64,000 nt of DNA from Semisulcospira habei. Its lineage: Eukaryota; Mollusca; Gastropoda; Semisulcospiridae. The notes beneath the pieces were generated by a model, which had not been told where the DNA came from, did no database searches, and saw nothing but the letters and a program-made list of their open reading frames with translations. The position numbers were made by a program, and so were the translations under genes. Shown one piece after another: positions 38,307-49,657 of the stretch (position 1 is the first letter of the stretch; every line of letters begins with the position of its first letter). The stretch spans positions 233,278,864-233,342,863 of the forward strand of contig BTPG01000004.1 of assembly GCA_036245525.1 (NCBI GenBank). The letters are read 5' to 3'.

Positions 38307-38489
38307 TCTAAGTATTGAAAATACAGTAGAATTTGCTAGGGGGCTGGGTCGGAGCGCATTCCAGAGCATGCACATGGCGTTTTGGGGCGTGCGGGGAAGA
38401 AATTCTGGCAAAGAAGTAACAAAATAAAAATGACGTCACGTCTAGCTACGCAAAGTTTGCTAGAGAACGTCTTTTTGGCGCCAAGCGCC

Positions 38490-38492
<3 letters not shown>

Positions 38493-38567
<75 letters not shown>

Positions 38568-38568
38568 C
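38493..38568. repeat. (GT)n microsatellite
   Basis: 76 bp of pure GT. The flanks 38304-38492 and 38569-38760 show no recognised gene or element. Confidence 0.95.
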
Positions 38569-38769
38569 AGTGACTAGAGCCCACGTTTGAGGACGGACAA
38601 GCTTGAAATTTTAGGATATTGTCCCTAAAAGAATTTTCTCGGGCCGTGGTTTCGATTTTTTTTATTAAGATGCTCATTGGCGAGAAAATGGCCGTTTAAC
38701 AAAAACCAGGTTGATCCACACTGGAGTCCGTAATTTTCCTTATTTTTACTATATATTTTGCGTACAGTT

Positions 38770-39109
38770 AGATAAAAGAACGCCTGGAAAGGTAGAGGAA
38801 CTGACACACAAAATGAACAGATACCACTGGACCATCCTAGGACTGTGCAAAGTACGATGGATGAACCTTGGGGAAACATCAACCCAGCAAAACCACAAAC
38901 TGTACTACAGTGGCAGATAAGACAAACACGAACAGGGTGTCGGATTTCTCGTCCACAAAGACATCGTGGACACTGTCATGAGTTGTCGGCCAGTCTCCAG
39001 CAGGCTTATCGACATAAGCTTGAGGGCAACCCCATTTAATATCACCATTGTACAAGTTTACGCCCCAACAACAGACTATGGCGATGAGGAAATAGAAGAC
39101 TTCTATGGG
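38770..39109 (+). mobile_element. RTE-like LINE (family R), endonuclease N-terminus
   Basis: Encodes, with one frameshift, GKVEELTHKMNRYHWTILGL, CKVRWMNLGETS, GVGFLVHKDIVDTVMSCRPV and VQVYAPTTDYGDEEIEDFYG. This is the N-terminal endonuclease of RTE-like LINEs. The sequence is cut at 39109 and continues at 39888. Confidence 0.8.
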
Positions 39110-39887
39110 CTTCCTCACACGAGAAACGAAACGAAACATTTCGTCGAAATGTCCGCATTTCGGACATTTCTCCAAATTTTCACCGTTTGACGAAATGCGA
39201 AACGACACATTTCACGAAATAGAACCTGTCTCTATTCGCGAAACATTTCGCCGAAACATTTCTACCCGTCGCCCAATCAGCGCCGTCCGCTCGGTCAATT
39301 GCCAGTCTGACGTCATTCAAGCCCAAACACTGAAGATAGCAACGGTACAGCGATGCCGTGTTGTCAGGTCTATTTTGGCTAGAATTGCGTGATGTGACGC
39401 ACGATTCTGTAAGATTTAAGCAGAGAAATCATTTTTTTCGAAATGAAATCTATCATGTATCATCACTAAGGTACCACCAAAATATGATTTTAGGTCAGTT
39501 TTCTGAACCCCACTTTCATCGGCTGCTCTGCGAAGCCGCCTACAAGATAGCGGCTATCGCTTCGAGACGGCGGCATCCTCGATTCACTTGAACCAGCCCT
39601 GTTTACGCATTCAAAAGCGCATACGTTTATTTGATATGATCGGCAATTCACTTTAATTGTGTAAGTGATGTCACACATGTCTTATATGTTTAGTTTATAA
39701 GCGTCAGTAGTCAGAAATATGACCCGATATCCACCAATACAAACCAAAGCATGTGTCAGTGAAGAGTTACTTTCCCTGTACCAATCGAAATGAATTCAGT
39801 TTCACCGAGTTTCTGCGTGTGCGGAGGAGGCATTTCGATGCAATGAAAATGTTTCGTTTCTTGTGCATTTCGTTTCTCCATGTAGGG
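39110..39887. mobile_element. ~778-bp foldback/MITE-like element
   Basis: A non-coding block that splits the LINE R endonuclease between FYG and KPYDQLKEV. Both ends carry imperfect inverted copies of 'gagaaacgaa' and 'gaaacgaaacattt' motifs, and its first 150 bp is dense in 'aaacatttcg'/'cgaaatg' words that can fold back. The target duplication is at most a few bases (ggg). Superfamily unknown. Confidence 0.6.
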
Positions 39888-40891
39888 AAGCCTTATGACC
39901 AACTGAAAGAAGTCTTGGACCAGACCCCCAAGAAAGACATTCTTGTGGTGCAGGGGGACTGGAATGCCAAAATAGGAGAGGATGCTGCTAGGAACTGGAA
40001 AGGCACATGCGGACGCTACTGCAATGCAGAGACCAACGACAGAGGCTCCTGGAATTCGCCAGCTCAAATGATCTAAAGCTGATGAACACGTTTGGCCCAA
40101 ACAAAGCATGGACATGGCACAGCCCTAACGGAGAGCACCATAACCAAATTGACTACATCATAGTGAAGAGATGCTTCCAAACCAGTGTGAACATTGCCAA
40201 GACAAGAAGTTTTCCAGGAGCAGACATTGGAAGCGACCATGACTTAGTGATGATGACCTTCCGACTCCGCCTAAAGAAAGTCAACAAGCAGGGTTCCATC
40301 AGAATCAAGTTCGACCTCGAGAAGCTGAAAGACCCAGAGGTAGCGGAAGCCTTCCAGGCAAAGATAGGCGGAAAATTCGCGTCACTGCTACTTCTAGGTG
40401 CAGAAGACACGGATGTGGACACACTGATTGACACATTGAACACTGTTGTAACCCAAACAGCCAGTGAGATCCTTGGCAAACACTGACAAGCAAAGAAACC
40501 TTGGGTTACAGCTGACATCTAGGTTCTATGTGACAAGCGTCGAGAATTAAAGAAAAAGAAATCAGAGGTAGAAGGAGCTAAACAATACAGGGAAATTAAC
40601 CAGATACCAAGAAAAGCATGAAAAAGGCAAAGAATAAGTTGATTGAAGATCAGTGTAAACACGTAGAAGAAAATATGAACAAAAATAATAGCAAAAAAGC
40701 ATACCAGCTTGTGAAAGACCTGACCAGTGGAAAACAAGGACGCTCCTCGATCATTCAAGATAGTGAAGAGAACTGTCTTACGAAAGACCAAGACATACTG
40801 AAAAGATGGACAGAGCACTGCTCAGATTTGTACAACCACCGAGCTACAGGGGACCCAGGCATACTTGTCAACCCACCCGTGACCAACAATG
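39888..40891 (+). mobile_element. LINE R, endonuclease C-terminus and linker
   Basis: Continues the endonuclease with KPYDQLKEVLDQTPKKDILV, VQGDWNAKIG, FGPNKAWTWHSPNGEHHNQI, DYIIVKRC and DIGSDHDLVMM, the last being catalytic-type residues. The linker follows, ending NPPVTNNA where the hAT-like element enters. Frameshifts occur at about 40060, 40487 and 40620. Confidence 0.8.
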
Positions 40892-41208
40892 CAGACCTGT
40901 TTACCTTACGCTTTGAGCTAATACATTCCCCTTTTGAGGGTCTCATTACGCTGTTACGCGTTGTCACTTCAAGTTACGCGTTTTGCATCGCTAATATTCC
41001 ACTTTCAGCGTCAACATCGTTTTCAATCGGTAAATCGTACTTTCGGTTCTTCGCCGGTAACTTCCGCCTAACTTTCTTCTTACGTGTTTTGATTGGTTGG
41101 ATTGCCCTTTACTTTCGAAGAATGGCCAATCAGATATAAACAAACTTATCTTATCTTATTGAAACAAACTTCCATCTTCCGGTTCGAATTTTCTAGTCGA
41201 CTGACAAC

Positions 41209-41542
41209 ATGGCGAGCGAAAAACGCGCACACGAAACGGAGGAATCTGACAGCGATTCCGATTGTAAAGTCTTACACAGCGACCACAACAAAAAAAAAGA
41301 GAGCTTTGCAGAAACATAAGGCGATGTATCATGAGAAATGCCCGTGCCTCGTATCGTCAAGAAAGGGAATTGGCTATGCGCACTGCACGTTGTGCAAAGA
41401 GGATTTCAGCATCCAGCACAGCGGTATGTTTGACTGTACTCGACATGTGGGAACAACTTCACATAAGCAATATGAGTGCGCCGCCAGCGATGAGAGACTG
41501 ACGCAGCAACAGTTGGAAGCCTTGATGTGCTCTAGTAGATAA
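41209..41542 (+). pseudogene. N-terminal zinc-finger domain of a hAT-like transposase
   Basis: The ATG at 41209 gives MASEKRAHETEESDSDSD. A slip in the A-run at 41288-41298 changes frame to one encoding EKCPCLVSSRKGIGYAHC, TLCKEDFSIQHSG and TRHVGTTSHKQYE, ending at 41542. The C-x2-C ... H-x5-H arrangement is a BED-like finger found at the N-terminus of many hAT-type proteins. The catalytic domain is absent, so the element would depend on another copy's transposase. Family assignment is from the pattern only. Confidence 0.6.
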
Positions 41543-41739
41543 TGACAGTGAAGTTGTACTTTCTATGAGCATTTTGAGCTGTTTCTGTCATCGGATCTGT
41601 GTCTGTGATGAGTTCTAGCAGATAAGATGACAATGAGATTCTTTTTTCTATGAGCATCTAGAACTTTTTCAATGCCTGTCATGAGAGATCTGTGTGTGGG
41701 TTCATAATAACATTGAAGTTCTACTTTCTATGAGCAATT

Positions 41740-42062
41740 TGAACTGTGTCAAGCTTGTCCACTGGAACTTTAGTTTTATTGCTTTAGGTCAAGCTGACTA
41801 CTTTGAGCCATGGCATGACCTCTCCACTGGAACTTTAGTTCCATTGCTTTAGGTCCAGCTGACTACTTTGAGCCATCATGACCTCTCCGCTGGAACTTTA
41901 GTTTCATTGCTTTAGGTCCAGCTGACTACTTTGAGCCATCATGACCTCTCCGCTGGAACTTTAGTTTCATTAGGTGACTACTTTGAGCCATCATGACCTC
42001 TCCGCTGGAACTTTAGTTTCATTAGCTGACTACTTTGAGCCATCACGACCTCTACGCTGGAA
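41740..42062. repeat. ~60-bp minisatellite inside the hAT-like element
   Basis: About five diverging units share 'gctggaactttagtttcatt' and 'gactactttgagccat'. Two ~37-bp repeats with 'gattactcttgtcaactgcc' follow at 42300-42380, close to the right end. Confidence 0.85.
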
Positions 42063-42408
42063 CTCCATTTGACAGGAGTAAATTTACACGCGTGCTTTGC
42101 AGCTGTACATACAGTCCATTTGTACAGTCTTTGTAAAGATTTGAAGTCTATTATAAATTGTGTGCATTGTTTTGTTGTGGTTTTGTTCATTATTAGTTTA
42201 TTTTTTTAGTGTGCATTTAGTTTATTTAGGTGGTAATTATGTTCTTAATTAAGTATCGTGAGTTTGTTCTCGAGTGTGCGCGTATGCCGTTTACTCAGAT
42301 TCCTCGTTTAACCCTCAGATTACTCTTGTCAACTGCCTGGATTACACTCATATTACTCTTGTCAACTGCCTGGATTACACTTTGATTCTTATGGGGTAAA
42401 CAGGTCTG

Positions 42409-43029
42409 ACAATGGCAGCTATTCTATCCTCCGAGAAGAAGTAGAGGCTGCAGTGAAGTCGCTGAAAAAGGGAAGGCAGCAGGAGCAGACAACATCCCTG
42501 CAGAGCTAGTCCAAGAAGGGGGAGAAGACACGATAAGCGCCTTACTAACAATCTGCAATAAGATCTGGCAGTCAGGGGATTGGCCCACACCATGGACCCA
42601 ATGACTTAAAATAACTCTCCCCAAAAAGGACAACTTACATCAATGCCAGAACTATCGCACGATCAGTCTTATATGCCACCCAAGCAAAGTCATGTTAAAG
42701 ATCCTACTGAACAGGCTGAAGCCACAGGCAGAGGAAATCATAGCTGAGGAACAGGCAGGCTTCAGACCAGGGCGCAGCACAACTGAGCAGATCTTCAACC
42801 TGAGCGTTCTATGTGATAGGTACCTCCAGCACCAGCAAGATCTCTATCATATCTTTGTGGATTTTAAGAAAGCGTTTGACAGGGTTTTGCATGCAGCCCT
42901 TTGGTCCACCATGAATCTATACATCATCAATGCCAACCTGATCAAAGTCATAGCAAACCTTTACAAGGCTACTAGCGCAATCTGCTTCAACGGCAAAATG
43001 GGAAACTGGTTTAGGACTACAGTCGGAGT
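42409..43029 (+). mobile_element. LINE R, RT N-terminal half
   Basis: Encodes VEAAVKSLKKGK-type sequence, then NYRTISLICHPSKVMLKILL, EEQAGFRPGRSTTEQIFNL, FVDFKKAFDRVLH and NGKMGNWFRTTVGV. It is cut at 43029 by LINE B and continues with RQGCLLSP at 49150. Stops and frameshifts near 42500 and 42604 show decay. Confidence 0.82.
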
Positions 43030-45311
43030 AATAATAATAATAAAATAATAATTACGGTATTTATAATGCGCTTATCGCATAATAATTATAACTCTAAGCG
43101 CGCACTCACAACTCGCGCACGCATGCGCACGCTTTAGACAACGACTCACGTACCACAAATAGTGAAATACAAAACGACAGTCTGCTTGGGGTGGGGGAGT
43201 GTGGTGGTATAGTGCTAGAACTCTTGAAAGAGGTGAGTTTTGAGGGCGGACTGGAAGGAGGAGAGAGAGTGTTTCTGACGGAGAGAGAGTGGAAGAGTGT
43301 TCCAGGTGGATGGACCGTATACTGAGAAGGAGCGGGGGCCAAAAGTGCTGAGTTTGGTGCGGGGGATGTAGAGGCGGAGAGGGTCGGAGGCGGAGCGGAG
43401 GGAGCTGGGAGGAGTGTAGGGGTGAAGTAAGTTTGAGAGATAGGCGGGAGCGCAGTTGTTCAGGGATTTGTATAAGAGAGACAGAATCTTGTATTGGATG
43501 CGTTGGGGGATGCCAGTGAAGGTGTTTGAGCAGGGGAGTGATGTGGTCGGATTTTTCTTTCTGAGGACGAGGCGGGCAGCATTGTCTGGACGCCCTGGAG
43601 AGTGAAAGTTGTGGAGAGAGGGAGGCCGAAAAGGAGAGAGTTGCAGTAGCCGATGCGAGATAGGATGAGAGAGACAGCAAGTTTGGTGGCGGCTTCGGTA
43701 GTGAGATATTTTCTGATCTGACTGATGCGGCGGAGGTGGAAATAACATGCTTGGGCCGTGGCGGAGACGAAGCTGGTCATGAAAAGAGAGGAATCGAGGA
43801 TAACGCCGAGGTTTTTGGCCGAGTCGGAGAGAGAGATGAGGGTGCTGTCGAGTTGAAGGTGGAGGGAGGGAGGGAGCTGGGAAAGTTTCTGGCGAGTGCC
43901 TACCAGCATGGCTTCCGTTTTGTCGTCATTCAGTGTTAAGCTTGTTTGCTGTCATCCAGGTTTTCACGTCTTCGTAGCAGTCAGCCGTGCGAGTCACTAG
44001 TGACTGGGTGTTGTCGAGTTTGTCTTTGTCTAGTAGTTGTGAGTCGTCAGCGTAGAGGTGGTGGTGTATGTGGTGAGACTGGATGATGTTGGACAGGGGA
44101 GAGGTGTAGAGTGTGAAAAGGACCGGGCCCAGGACGGACCCCTGTGGAACTCTGCAGGAGAGCCTGACTGGGTTGGAGGAGACGCCGTCGATGGTGACGG
44201 ACTGCTGTCTGTCGGAGAGGTAGGAGAGAAACCAGGAGTGAGCAGAGTCAGTGATGCCAAATGAGTGGTGAAGGCGGTGGAGGAGGATAGAGTGGTCTAT
44301 AGTGTCGAAGGCGGCAGAGAGGTCGAGTAGCGTAAGAAGGGAGATGTTGCCCGAGTCGGTGGAGAGAAGCAGGTCGTTTAAGATATGTAGAAGGGCTGTT
44401 TCAGTGCTGTGGTGTTTGCGATACGCAGACTGGAAGGGACTGAGGAGGTTGTTGTCGGCGAGGTGGAGGTTGAGCTGGTTGAGAACGACCTTCTCAAGAA
44501 GCTTGGACAGGAACGAGAGATTGGAGACTGGGCGATGGTTTTTTAGTTCGTTTGGGTCGAGGTTGTGTTTTTTGAGGAGATGACGGACGATGGCGGACTT
44601 GAAAATATCAGGGACGAAGCCGTTCTCTAGAGATGTGTTGATGATGTCGGTAATGAATGGCAGAAGTTTTGGAAGGCCGTCCCGGTAGAGAGAAGCTGGG
44701 AGAGGGTCTAGTTCGCAGGTTTTGAGAGGCATGGACTTTATGGTCTTGAGGATTTCGTCCTGAGAGACGGGTCTGAAGGACGAGAGGGGGGTGCCGGAAA
44801 AGGGGGTGTCGGGAGGGCAAGGCGGAGAAGGTAGAGTGTCGAGTGTGTTGCGCAGAGTTTGGATTTTGTCGGAGAAATAGGTGGGAAAAGCGGACGGGAG
44901 TTCTTCTGTGCTGTGTGTGTTGGAGAGAGGCGAGTCTTTAGAAATGCCTAGGAGTGTGTTCATGGTAGCATAGAGGGTTTTGGAAGAAGTGGATTCCAGT
45001 TTTGGAAGAAGTGGATTCCAGGATTTGGTTTTGAAGGTGTTTACGTTTGGAGTCGGAGATCATTCTGCAGACTTTGGATCTAGTTGTTTGGAAGATCTGT
45101 CTGTGAACGGTGAGGTCAGATGAGCGCCAGCGGCGTTCCGCTTGTCGGCGCTCGCGCTTGGCCTCAGCTATGTCGTCAGTGAGCCAGGGGGAGGGGGGTC
45201 GGTTGGGTATGGAGCAGGTGGTGACAGGTGCGTGGGTGTCCAGAAGTTTTCGAAGGGAGGAGTCGAAATGGGATGCAAGATCAGGAGAGGAGGCGGGGTC
45301 CAGGAGAAGGT

Positions 45312-45689
45312 TACCCCACCCGGGTCTGCCCTGGGGGACTTGGGTGGGGTTAGGTATTTTTTAGTTCCCAGGGTCACCCTGGTCAGCCCCACAGGGTGGG
45401 TTTTTCTCTCCATTCTGGGGCATTTGTTTCTGTCTACCCTTTGTCCATTCACCTGTATTTGCCTTTTTAAAACTCTCCCTACTGTCTGCACTGCCTGTAG
45501 CTCTTGATATTGGATGTGTGTTGCTAAATGGTCTTAGCTTTATTTAGGCCCCATGTGTTAGGTTTATTTAATGTATTTGACCGGCTGGCGACATACATTC
45601 AATGTTCTGTTTATTTTTTTTCACAAGCAGTGCAGGCACGTCCTGAGAAAGCCTTGTTGCTGTCGGGACGTTAAGCAATGTACAATCAA
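45312..45689 (+). mobile_element. 378-bp retroposon with 12-bp target duplication
   Basis: Perfect 12-bp repeats ccaggagaaggt at 45300-45311 and 45690-45701 bracket a non-coding block in LINE B. Its right end reads 'ctgtcgggacgttaagcaa' then 'tgtacaatca', resembling retroposon 3' ends. It has no tRNA-like boxes that I can see, so it may be a truncated LINE or another SINE class. Confidence 0.75.
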
Positions 45690-45742
45690 CCAGGAGAAGG
45701 TCGACAGCTTCGTCGAAGAAGCTCTCTCGGTTGACAGATATT

Positions 45743-46167
45743 GGGGCGGTCCGTGGCGCAGTGGTTAAGGCGCCTGCCACCAATGCTAAAGGTGCGAGGT
45801 TCGATTACGGGTTCCGGCGTCGGATTTTTCTCCTCTAGTAAGTGTCACCGTTAATTCGGACGGACCGCCGGGGGTTCTTTCTCCGGGTACTCCGGCTCTT
45901 CCTCCCCCACGACTTTGGTATCAGTTTCAGCCCACTTAATCAAATTTCAAATACAAATGATTTTGAATTTCCAAAAACTACAGTAGCTCGCTTGAACTTG
46001 CCCTTAGCACCACGTGAATGTTCTGTGTTTATGTACAGTGTGTGAGTGAATGCGCGTGATTCACGTGAGCGTCGTGTTGGGTTCAGTTCGCGGCGGCGCT
46101 TTGAGCCGATTTTCAATTGGGATAAAGCGCCTATTTAATGCGCTTATTATTATTATTATTATTATTA
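45743..46167 (+). mobile_element. SINE-1 copy (tRNA-derived)
   Basis: Starts ggggcggtccgtggcgcagt with an A-box-like segment. The B-box-like 'ggttcgattacgg' is at about 45800, and it ends with 'aatgcgcttattattatt'. It is nested in LINE B. Flanking duplications are not evident, so the ends may have changed. Confidence 0.88.
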
Positions 46168-46345
46168 GTTTGCGACGAGAGACAAGGAGCTTGGGTTTTT
46201 TCGGGGGAGGTAGGTTGAGGGAGACGAGAATAGCGAGGTGGTCAGAGGGGAGCATAAAGGAGGTGTCAGAGTCGAGAAAGAGTTGATCGGAGGTGCGGGT
46301 AGAGGGTGTGGCCGAGTCGGTGGGTGGGTTTGGTGATGTGTTTGG

Positions 46346-46755
46346 TGGGGCGGTCCGTGGCGCAGTGGTTAAGGCGCCTGCCACCAATGCTAAAGGTGCG
46401 AGGTTCGATTCCGGGTTCCGGCGTCGGATTTTTCTCCTCTAGTAAGTGTCACCGTTAATTCGGGCGGACCGTCGGGGGTTCTTTCTCTGGGTACTCCGGC
46501 TCTTCCTCCCCCTTCACTTTGGTATCAGTTTCAGCCAACTTAATAAAATTTCAAATACAAAACGATTTCCAAATACCGTCAGTAGCTCGCTTGAGCTTGC
46601 CCTTAGCACCACGTGAATGTTCTGTGTTTACGTACAGTGTGTGAGTGAATGCGTGTGATTCACGTGAGCATGCTTGTTGGGTTCAGTTCGCGGCTACATT
46701 CTGCGCATTGAGTTATATTATAAATATGAGAAATGCGCCATATAAATACCATGTA
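46346..46755 (+). mobile_element. SINE-1 copy (tRNA-derived), different tail
   Basis: The same head as the copy at 45743 (B-box ggttcgattcc intact) and the same body. The last ~65 bp, ending 'aatgcgccatataaatacc', differ from the (TTA)n-tailed copies. A 10-bp duplication with one mismatch (atgtgtttgg / atgtgttggg) flanks it at 46336-46345 and 46756-46765. Confidence 0.85.
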
Positions 46756-48417
46756 ATGTGTTGGGTAAGATTGTGGTTTGAAAGTGATGTGCACAGGCGT
46801 TTTGTGTCAGGGTGGTCGGGTTTGTCGAAGTGGAAGTTGAAGTCGCCAAGAAGGATGTGTTTTCCGGGTCGTGTGCTGTAGTGGTCGAGGAGGAGGTCAA
46901 ACTCGGTGAGGAACATGGAGTTTGTGTTTTGAGGGCTTGGAGGGGGTGATAGATACATGAGAAGATGAGGGACTGGCCAGGGAGTGTTGCTACGGCCTCG
47001 ACAGATTCAAAGGAGGGATGAGCAAAAGGGAGAGACTGAGAGAAGGAGAGGTGAGCGGAGAGACAGTCCCTGTAGATGATGGCAATGCCACCCCCTCTGG
47101 AAGCGCGCGGGAAGGAGGCCAGGCGGTAGCCACTCGGAGTGACGCTGGCGATGATGGGTTCATCGCCAGCTGAGCGTAGCCACGTTTCGGTGATCACGAC
47201 AACATCTAGGTCATTGTCTAGAATGAAATCTGAAATCACGTCGGCTTTGCCATCTTTGCAGACAGACTGTGCATTGAACAGACACAGTGTTAGGTTGGGT
47301 GATATGGAAGAGGAAGAAGAAACGGACGAAGAAGAGGACAAAGGAGGAGAAGGCTGGGTAGGGGGAAAAGAGGATGGAGGGGGGATAGATGAGGGAGTGG
47401 GGAGGAGGAAAAGACGGGGAAGGAGATTCGGGCAAGAAAGAGGATGCGAGAGGAGGGGGAGGGGGAGGGGAAGGGGGGAGACAGGAGAGAAGGAAAAGAT
47501 AAGGAAGAACTAGGGGGAGGGTGAAGGGGAGGAGAAAGGGGGAAGAGGGGACGAGGAGGAAAAGGCAGGTGGAGGAGGAGGGGGTGATGGGAGGGTGGGG
47601 GAGGAGGCGTCCGAGGAGAGCAGGGAGCGGTAGGTGAGGAAGACAGGAGAAGAAATGGGAGAAGAAGGAAGGGATTGGGAGAAGGCGGGGGGAGGCGGAA
47701 GGGGTGGAAAGACATAGAAAAAGGGGAAGAAGTGTGTGGGTGTGGTGGTGAGTCGTGCCTTCTGCTAACTCCACCCCTGCGGCCTCTCTTTCGCGACCGG
47801 ATGCCACGGAAGGCATTTGCAACACTGTCGGTCACGGTATACATTTAAATTGGGAAGTTCAGGCAGTAAGAGGCCCCGTGTTTTTTTAAATAATTTTTGC
47901 CTTGTTTGAAAATTTGCAGTTGGGCTGAATGTTGGAATTTGCTGGAAATTTGTGGTTAGCTGAGAGGAGACATGTTTGGTGCTTTGATTCATACCATCCT
48001 GAGCTTATCCAGTGGACATTTGTGGGCCTATGTTGAGTTGCTTTTGACGTAGTGATTTGAGGGGCACGCTGATTTCAGCTGTGCTTGGGTGTGGGGTTGG
48101 TAAGGAACCAGTTTCATAGCCAAGAAATGAGACGGGTCATGTGCTGTTTTTTTTGGTATTTTGTGCATGGCAAATGTGCAGCTGGTGGGCGGTAGTGTTT
48201 TTTGGGGAATTGAAAAATTAGGGGATGACTGGGACTGACTAAGGCTAAGAGACTGGACAGTACGGAAACAGTACTGTGGTCTGTGGCCTGTCGGAGGCAC
48301 CGATCGCGCAGTTTGTGGCGTGGCGACGTAGAGATAGCAGTTGTTGGCGTGTGTATCTGATGAGCATGATTGTTTGTGAGGACAGGAAAGAGAAAGACGG
48401 GACGAGGGTGCAGTAGG

Positions 48418-48419
<2 letters not shown>

Positions 48420-48473
<54 letters not shown>
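48420..48473. repeat. (GT)n microsatellite in LINE B leader
   Basis: About 54 bp of GT within the presumed 5' leader of LINE B. Confidence 0.95.
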
Positions 48474-48474
<1 letters not shown>

Positions 48475-48729
48475 GGTGTGTGACGGTGTGTGTGTGAGCG
48501 GTGTGGTAGGGGAGCGATCACAAGTGGGGAGGTCGGGCGCGATGTCGACGGGAAATAACAAATTTAGGGCAGCACACGTAACGGTAGGAACACGAACAGC
48601 ACTGAACTAGCAACCGATGCGGGTAGCGAACAGACTCACACAGTAAACACTTAGCACACTAGCGCATAGCACGGAAAAACAGGGCAGCGGAAAAGGCCCG
48701 CAACCGGCCACGCTGCGAGGGAGGTAACT

Positions 48730-49144
48730 GAAAAGGCGACGTAAACAAAGATCAAACGATAGACACTACTCAATACGATACCAAGTCAGCAGCAAGCAGA
48801 TCCGACGGAAAACAAGCATATAATCCTCATCAGCGCACTCTTATGCGATACTCAGCACGCATAAACACAGTACATCCAACGAAAAGCACTAAAACACAGG
48901 GAGCACAAAAACACGTGGTGGCAAAATGGCGACGCAAACGATGTTCAAACGATAGACACTATTCAATACGATACCAAGTCAGCAGCAAGCAGATCCAACG
49001 AAAAACAAGCATACAATCCTCATCCCTACACTCTTATGCGAGACTCAGCAGACTTTCAGCACACATCCAACAGTACATCCAACAAAAAGCACTAAAACAC
49101 TGGGAGCACAAGACACGTGGTGGTCGCGCAAACAAGATGGCGAT
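48730..49144 (-). promoter_or_regulatory. two tandem ~200-bp leader monomers of LINE B
   Basis: On the minus strand two copies (about 49140-48935 and 48935-48735) share long blocks such as 'gatctgcttgctgctgactt', 'atcgtattga.tagtgtctat' and 'tttagtgctttt.gttggat', about 90% alike by eye. Tandem monomers at the 5' end of a full-length LINE suggest an internal promoter carried in repeat units, as in some L1 families. Promoter function is inferred. Confidence 0.6.
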
Positions 49145-49456
49145 GGAGTCAGACAAGGCTGCTTGCTCTCACCTACTCTTTTCAACATCTTCCTGGAAAG
49201 AATCATGACAGACGCTCTGAAAGAACATGAAGGAACTGTCAGTATTGCAGGCAGAACAATCACGAACTTGCGCTTTGCGGACGACATTGATGGCCTTGCA
49301 GGAACAGAGGAGCTAGCTCAGCTGGTGGGAAAGCTAAACAGTACAGCCATTGCGTATGGGATGGAAATCAGTGCAGAGAAGACCAAACTGATGACCAATA
49401 ACGCCAGTGGCATTGGCACTGAAATCATGGTTGGAGGCCAAAAACTGGAAACAGTT
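49145..49456 (+). mobile_element. LINE R, RT catalytic half
   Basis: Resumes the RT with RQGCLLSPTLFNIFLERIM, the catalytic LRFADDIDGL and EISAEKTKLMTN, ending GGQKLETV at the next insertion. Confidence 0.85.
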
Positions 49457-49657
49457 CATCATCATCATCATCATCAGTCCCTTGCCCGAACTGGGCGTTG
49501 GGGGGACTGAAAGGCAGCAGCAACAGACAGTGCTCTCCACTGAGTTCTATTTTGGGCGGTGGCAAGCAAGTCTGACATCTCGAGTTCGGTCCATTCTTTT
49601 ATGTTTGCGACCCAACTCTTTCTCTGACGACCTCGCCGACGACTTCCTTCGAGAGAA
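49457..49657 (-). mobile_element. 201-bp retroposon with (ATG)n tail
   Basis: Flanked by 8-bp duplications aaacagtt (49449-49456 and 49658-49665). Read on the minus strand it ends in a (ATG)n/(GATGAT)n tail at 49457-49476, the kind of 3' end seen in RTE-type LINEs and their SINEs. Too short to classify. Confidence 0.75.

Larger units (their letters stand above)
40892..42408 (+). mobile_element. 1517-bp hAT-like non-autonomous DNA transposon
   Basis: Perfect 14-bp terminal inverted repeats (CAGACCTGTTTACC at 40892-40905 and its complement at 42395-42408). Flanking 6-bp direct repeats acaatg occur at 40886-40891 and 42409-42414. CAG..CTG ends and the zinc-finger ORF inside suggest hAT, although 8 bp is the usual hAT duplication. 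The LINE R protein continues across it. Confidence 0.78.
43215..47341 (-). pseudogene. LINE B ORF2 (endonuclease + RT), interrupted
   Basis: 47341-46718 encodes the endonuclease start (LCLFNAQSVCKDGKADVISD, DLDVVVITETWLRS, GGGIAIIYRD). After a frameshift come GKHILLGDFNFHFDKPDHPD (46950-46770) and, between the SINEs, SDHLAILVSL. The linker (45182-44990) and RT (44963-43926) have PVSNLSFLSKLLEKVV, YRKHHSTETALL, LDLSAAFDTIDH, CRVPQGSVLGPVLF and HHLYADDSQL. A one-base shift after NKLN moves the rest into other frames (43909-43460, 43748-43215). It closely matches 8022-9373, so it is a recent copy broken by later events. Confidence 0.85.
43030..49144 (-). mobile_element. LINE B, near full-length, with nested retroposons
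   Basis: A minus-strand insertion into LINE R with a 5-bp duplication ggagt (43025-43029 and 49145-49149). From its 5' end it has two tandem leader monomers (48730-49144), a long leader with a (CA)n tract (48420-48473), a GC- and pyrimidine-rich region (47350-47800), the endonuclease (47340-46230), the RT (45190-43215) and a 3' end with (ATT)n at 43030-43090. It contains two SINE-1 copies and a 378-bp retroposon. Confidence 0.88.

Noticed and set aside
45168..45507. Open frames of 107-121 codons in both directions
   Set aside because: They span a LINE B fragment and the 378-bp retroposon, with no conserved domain.
45750..45815. Functional tRNA gene (A and B boxes present)
   Set aside because: Heads of SINE-1; no cloverleaf with proper anticodon and acceptor stems, and a ~300-bp body follows. 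The same applies to 27280-27345, 29070-29140 and 46350-46420.
47139..47844. Glu/Arg-rich and Ser/Pro-rich frames near 47.3-47.8 kb
   Set aside because: Purine-rich leader of LINE B; low complexity with no domain.
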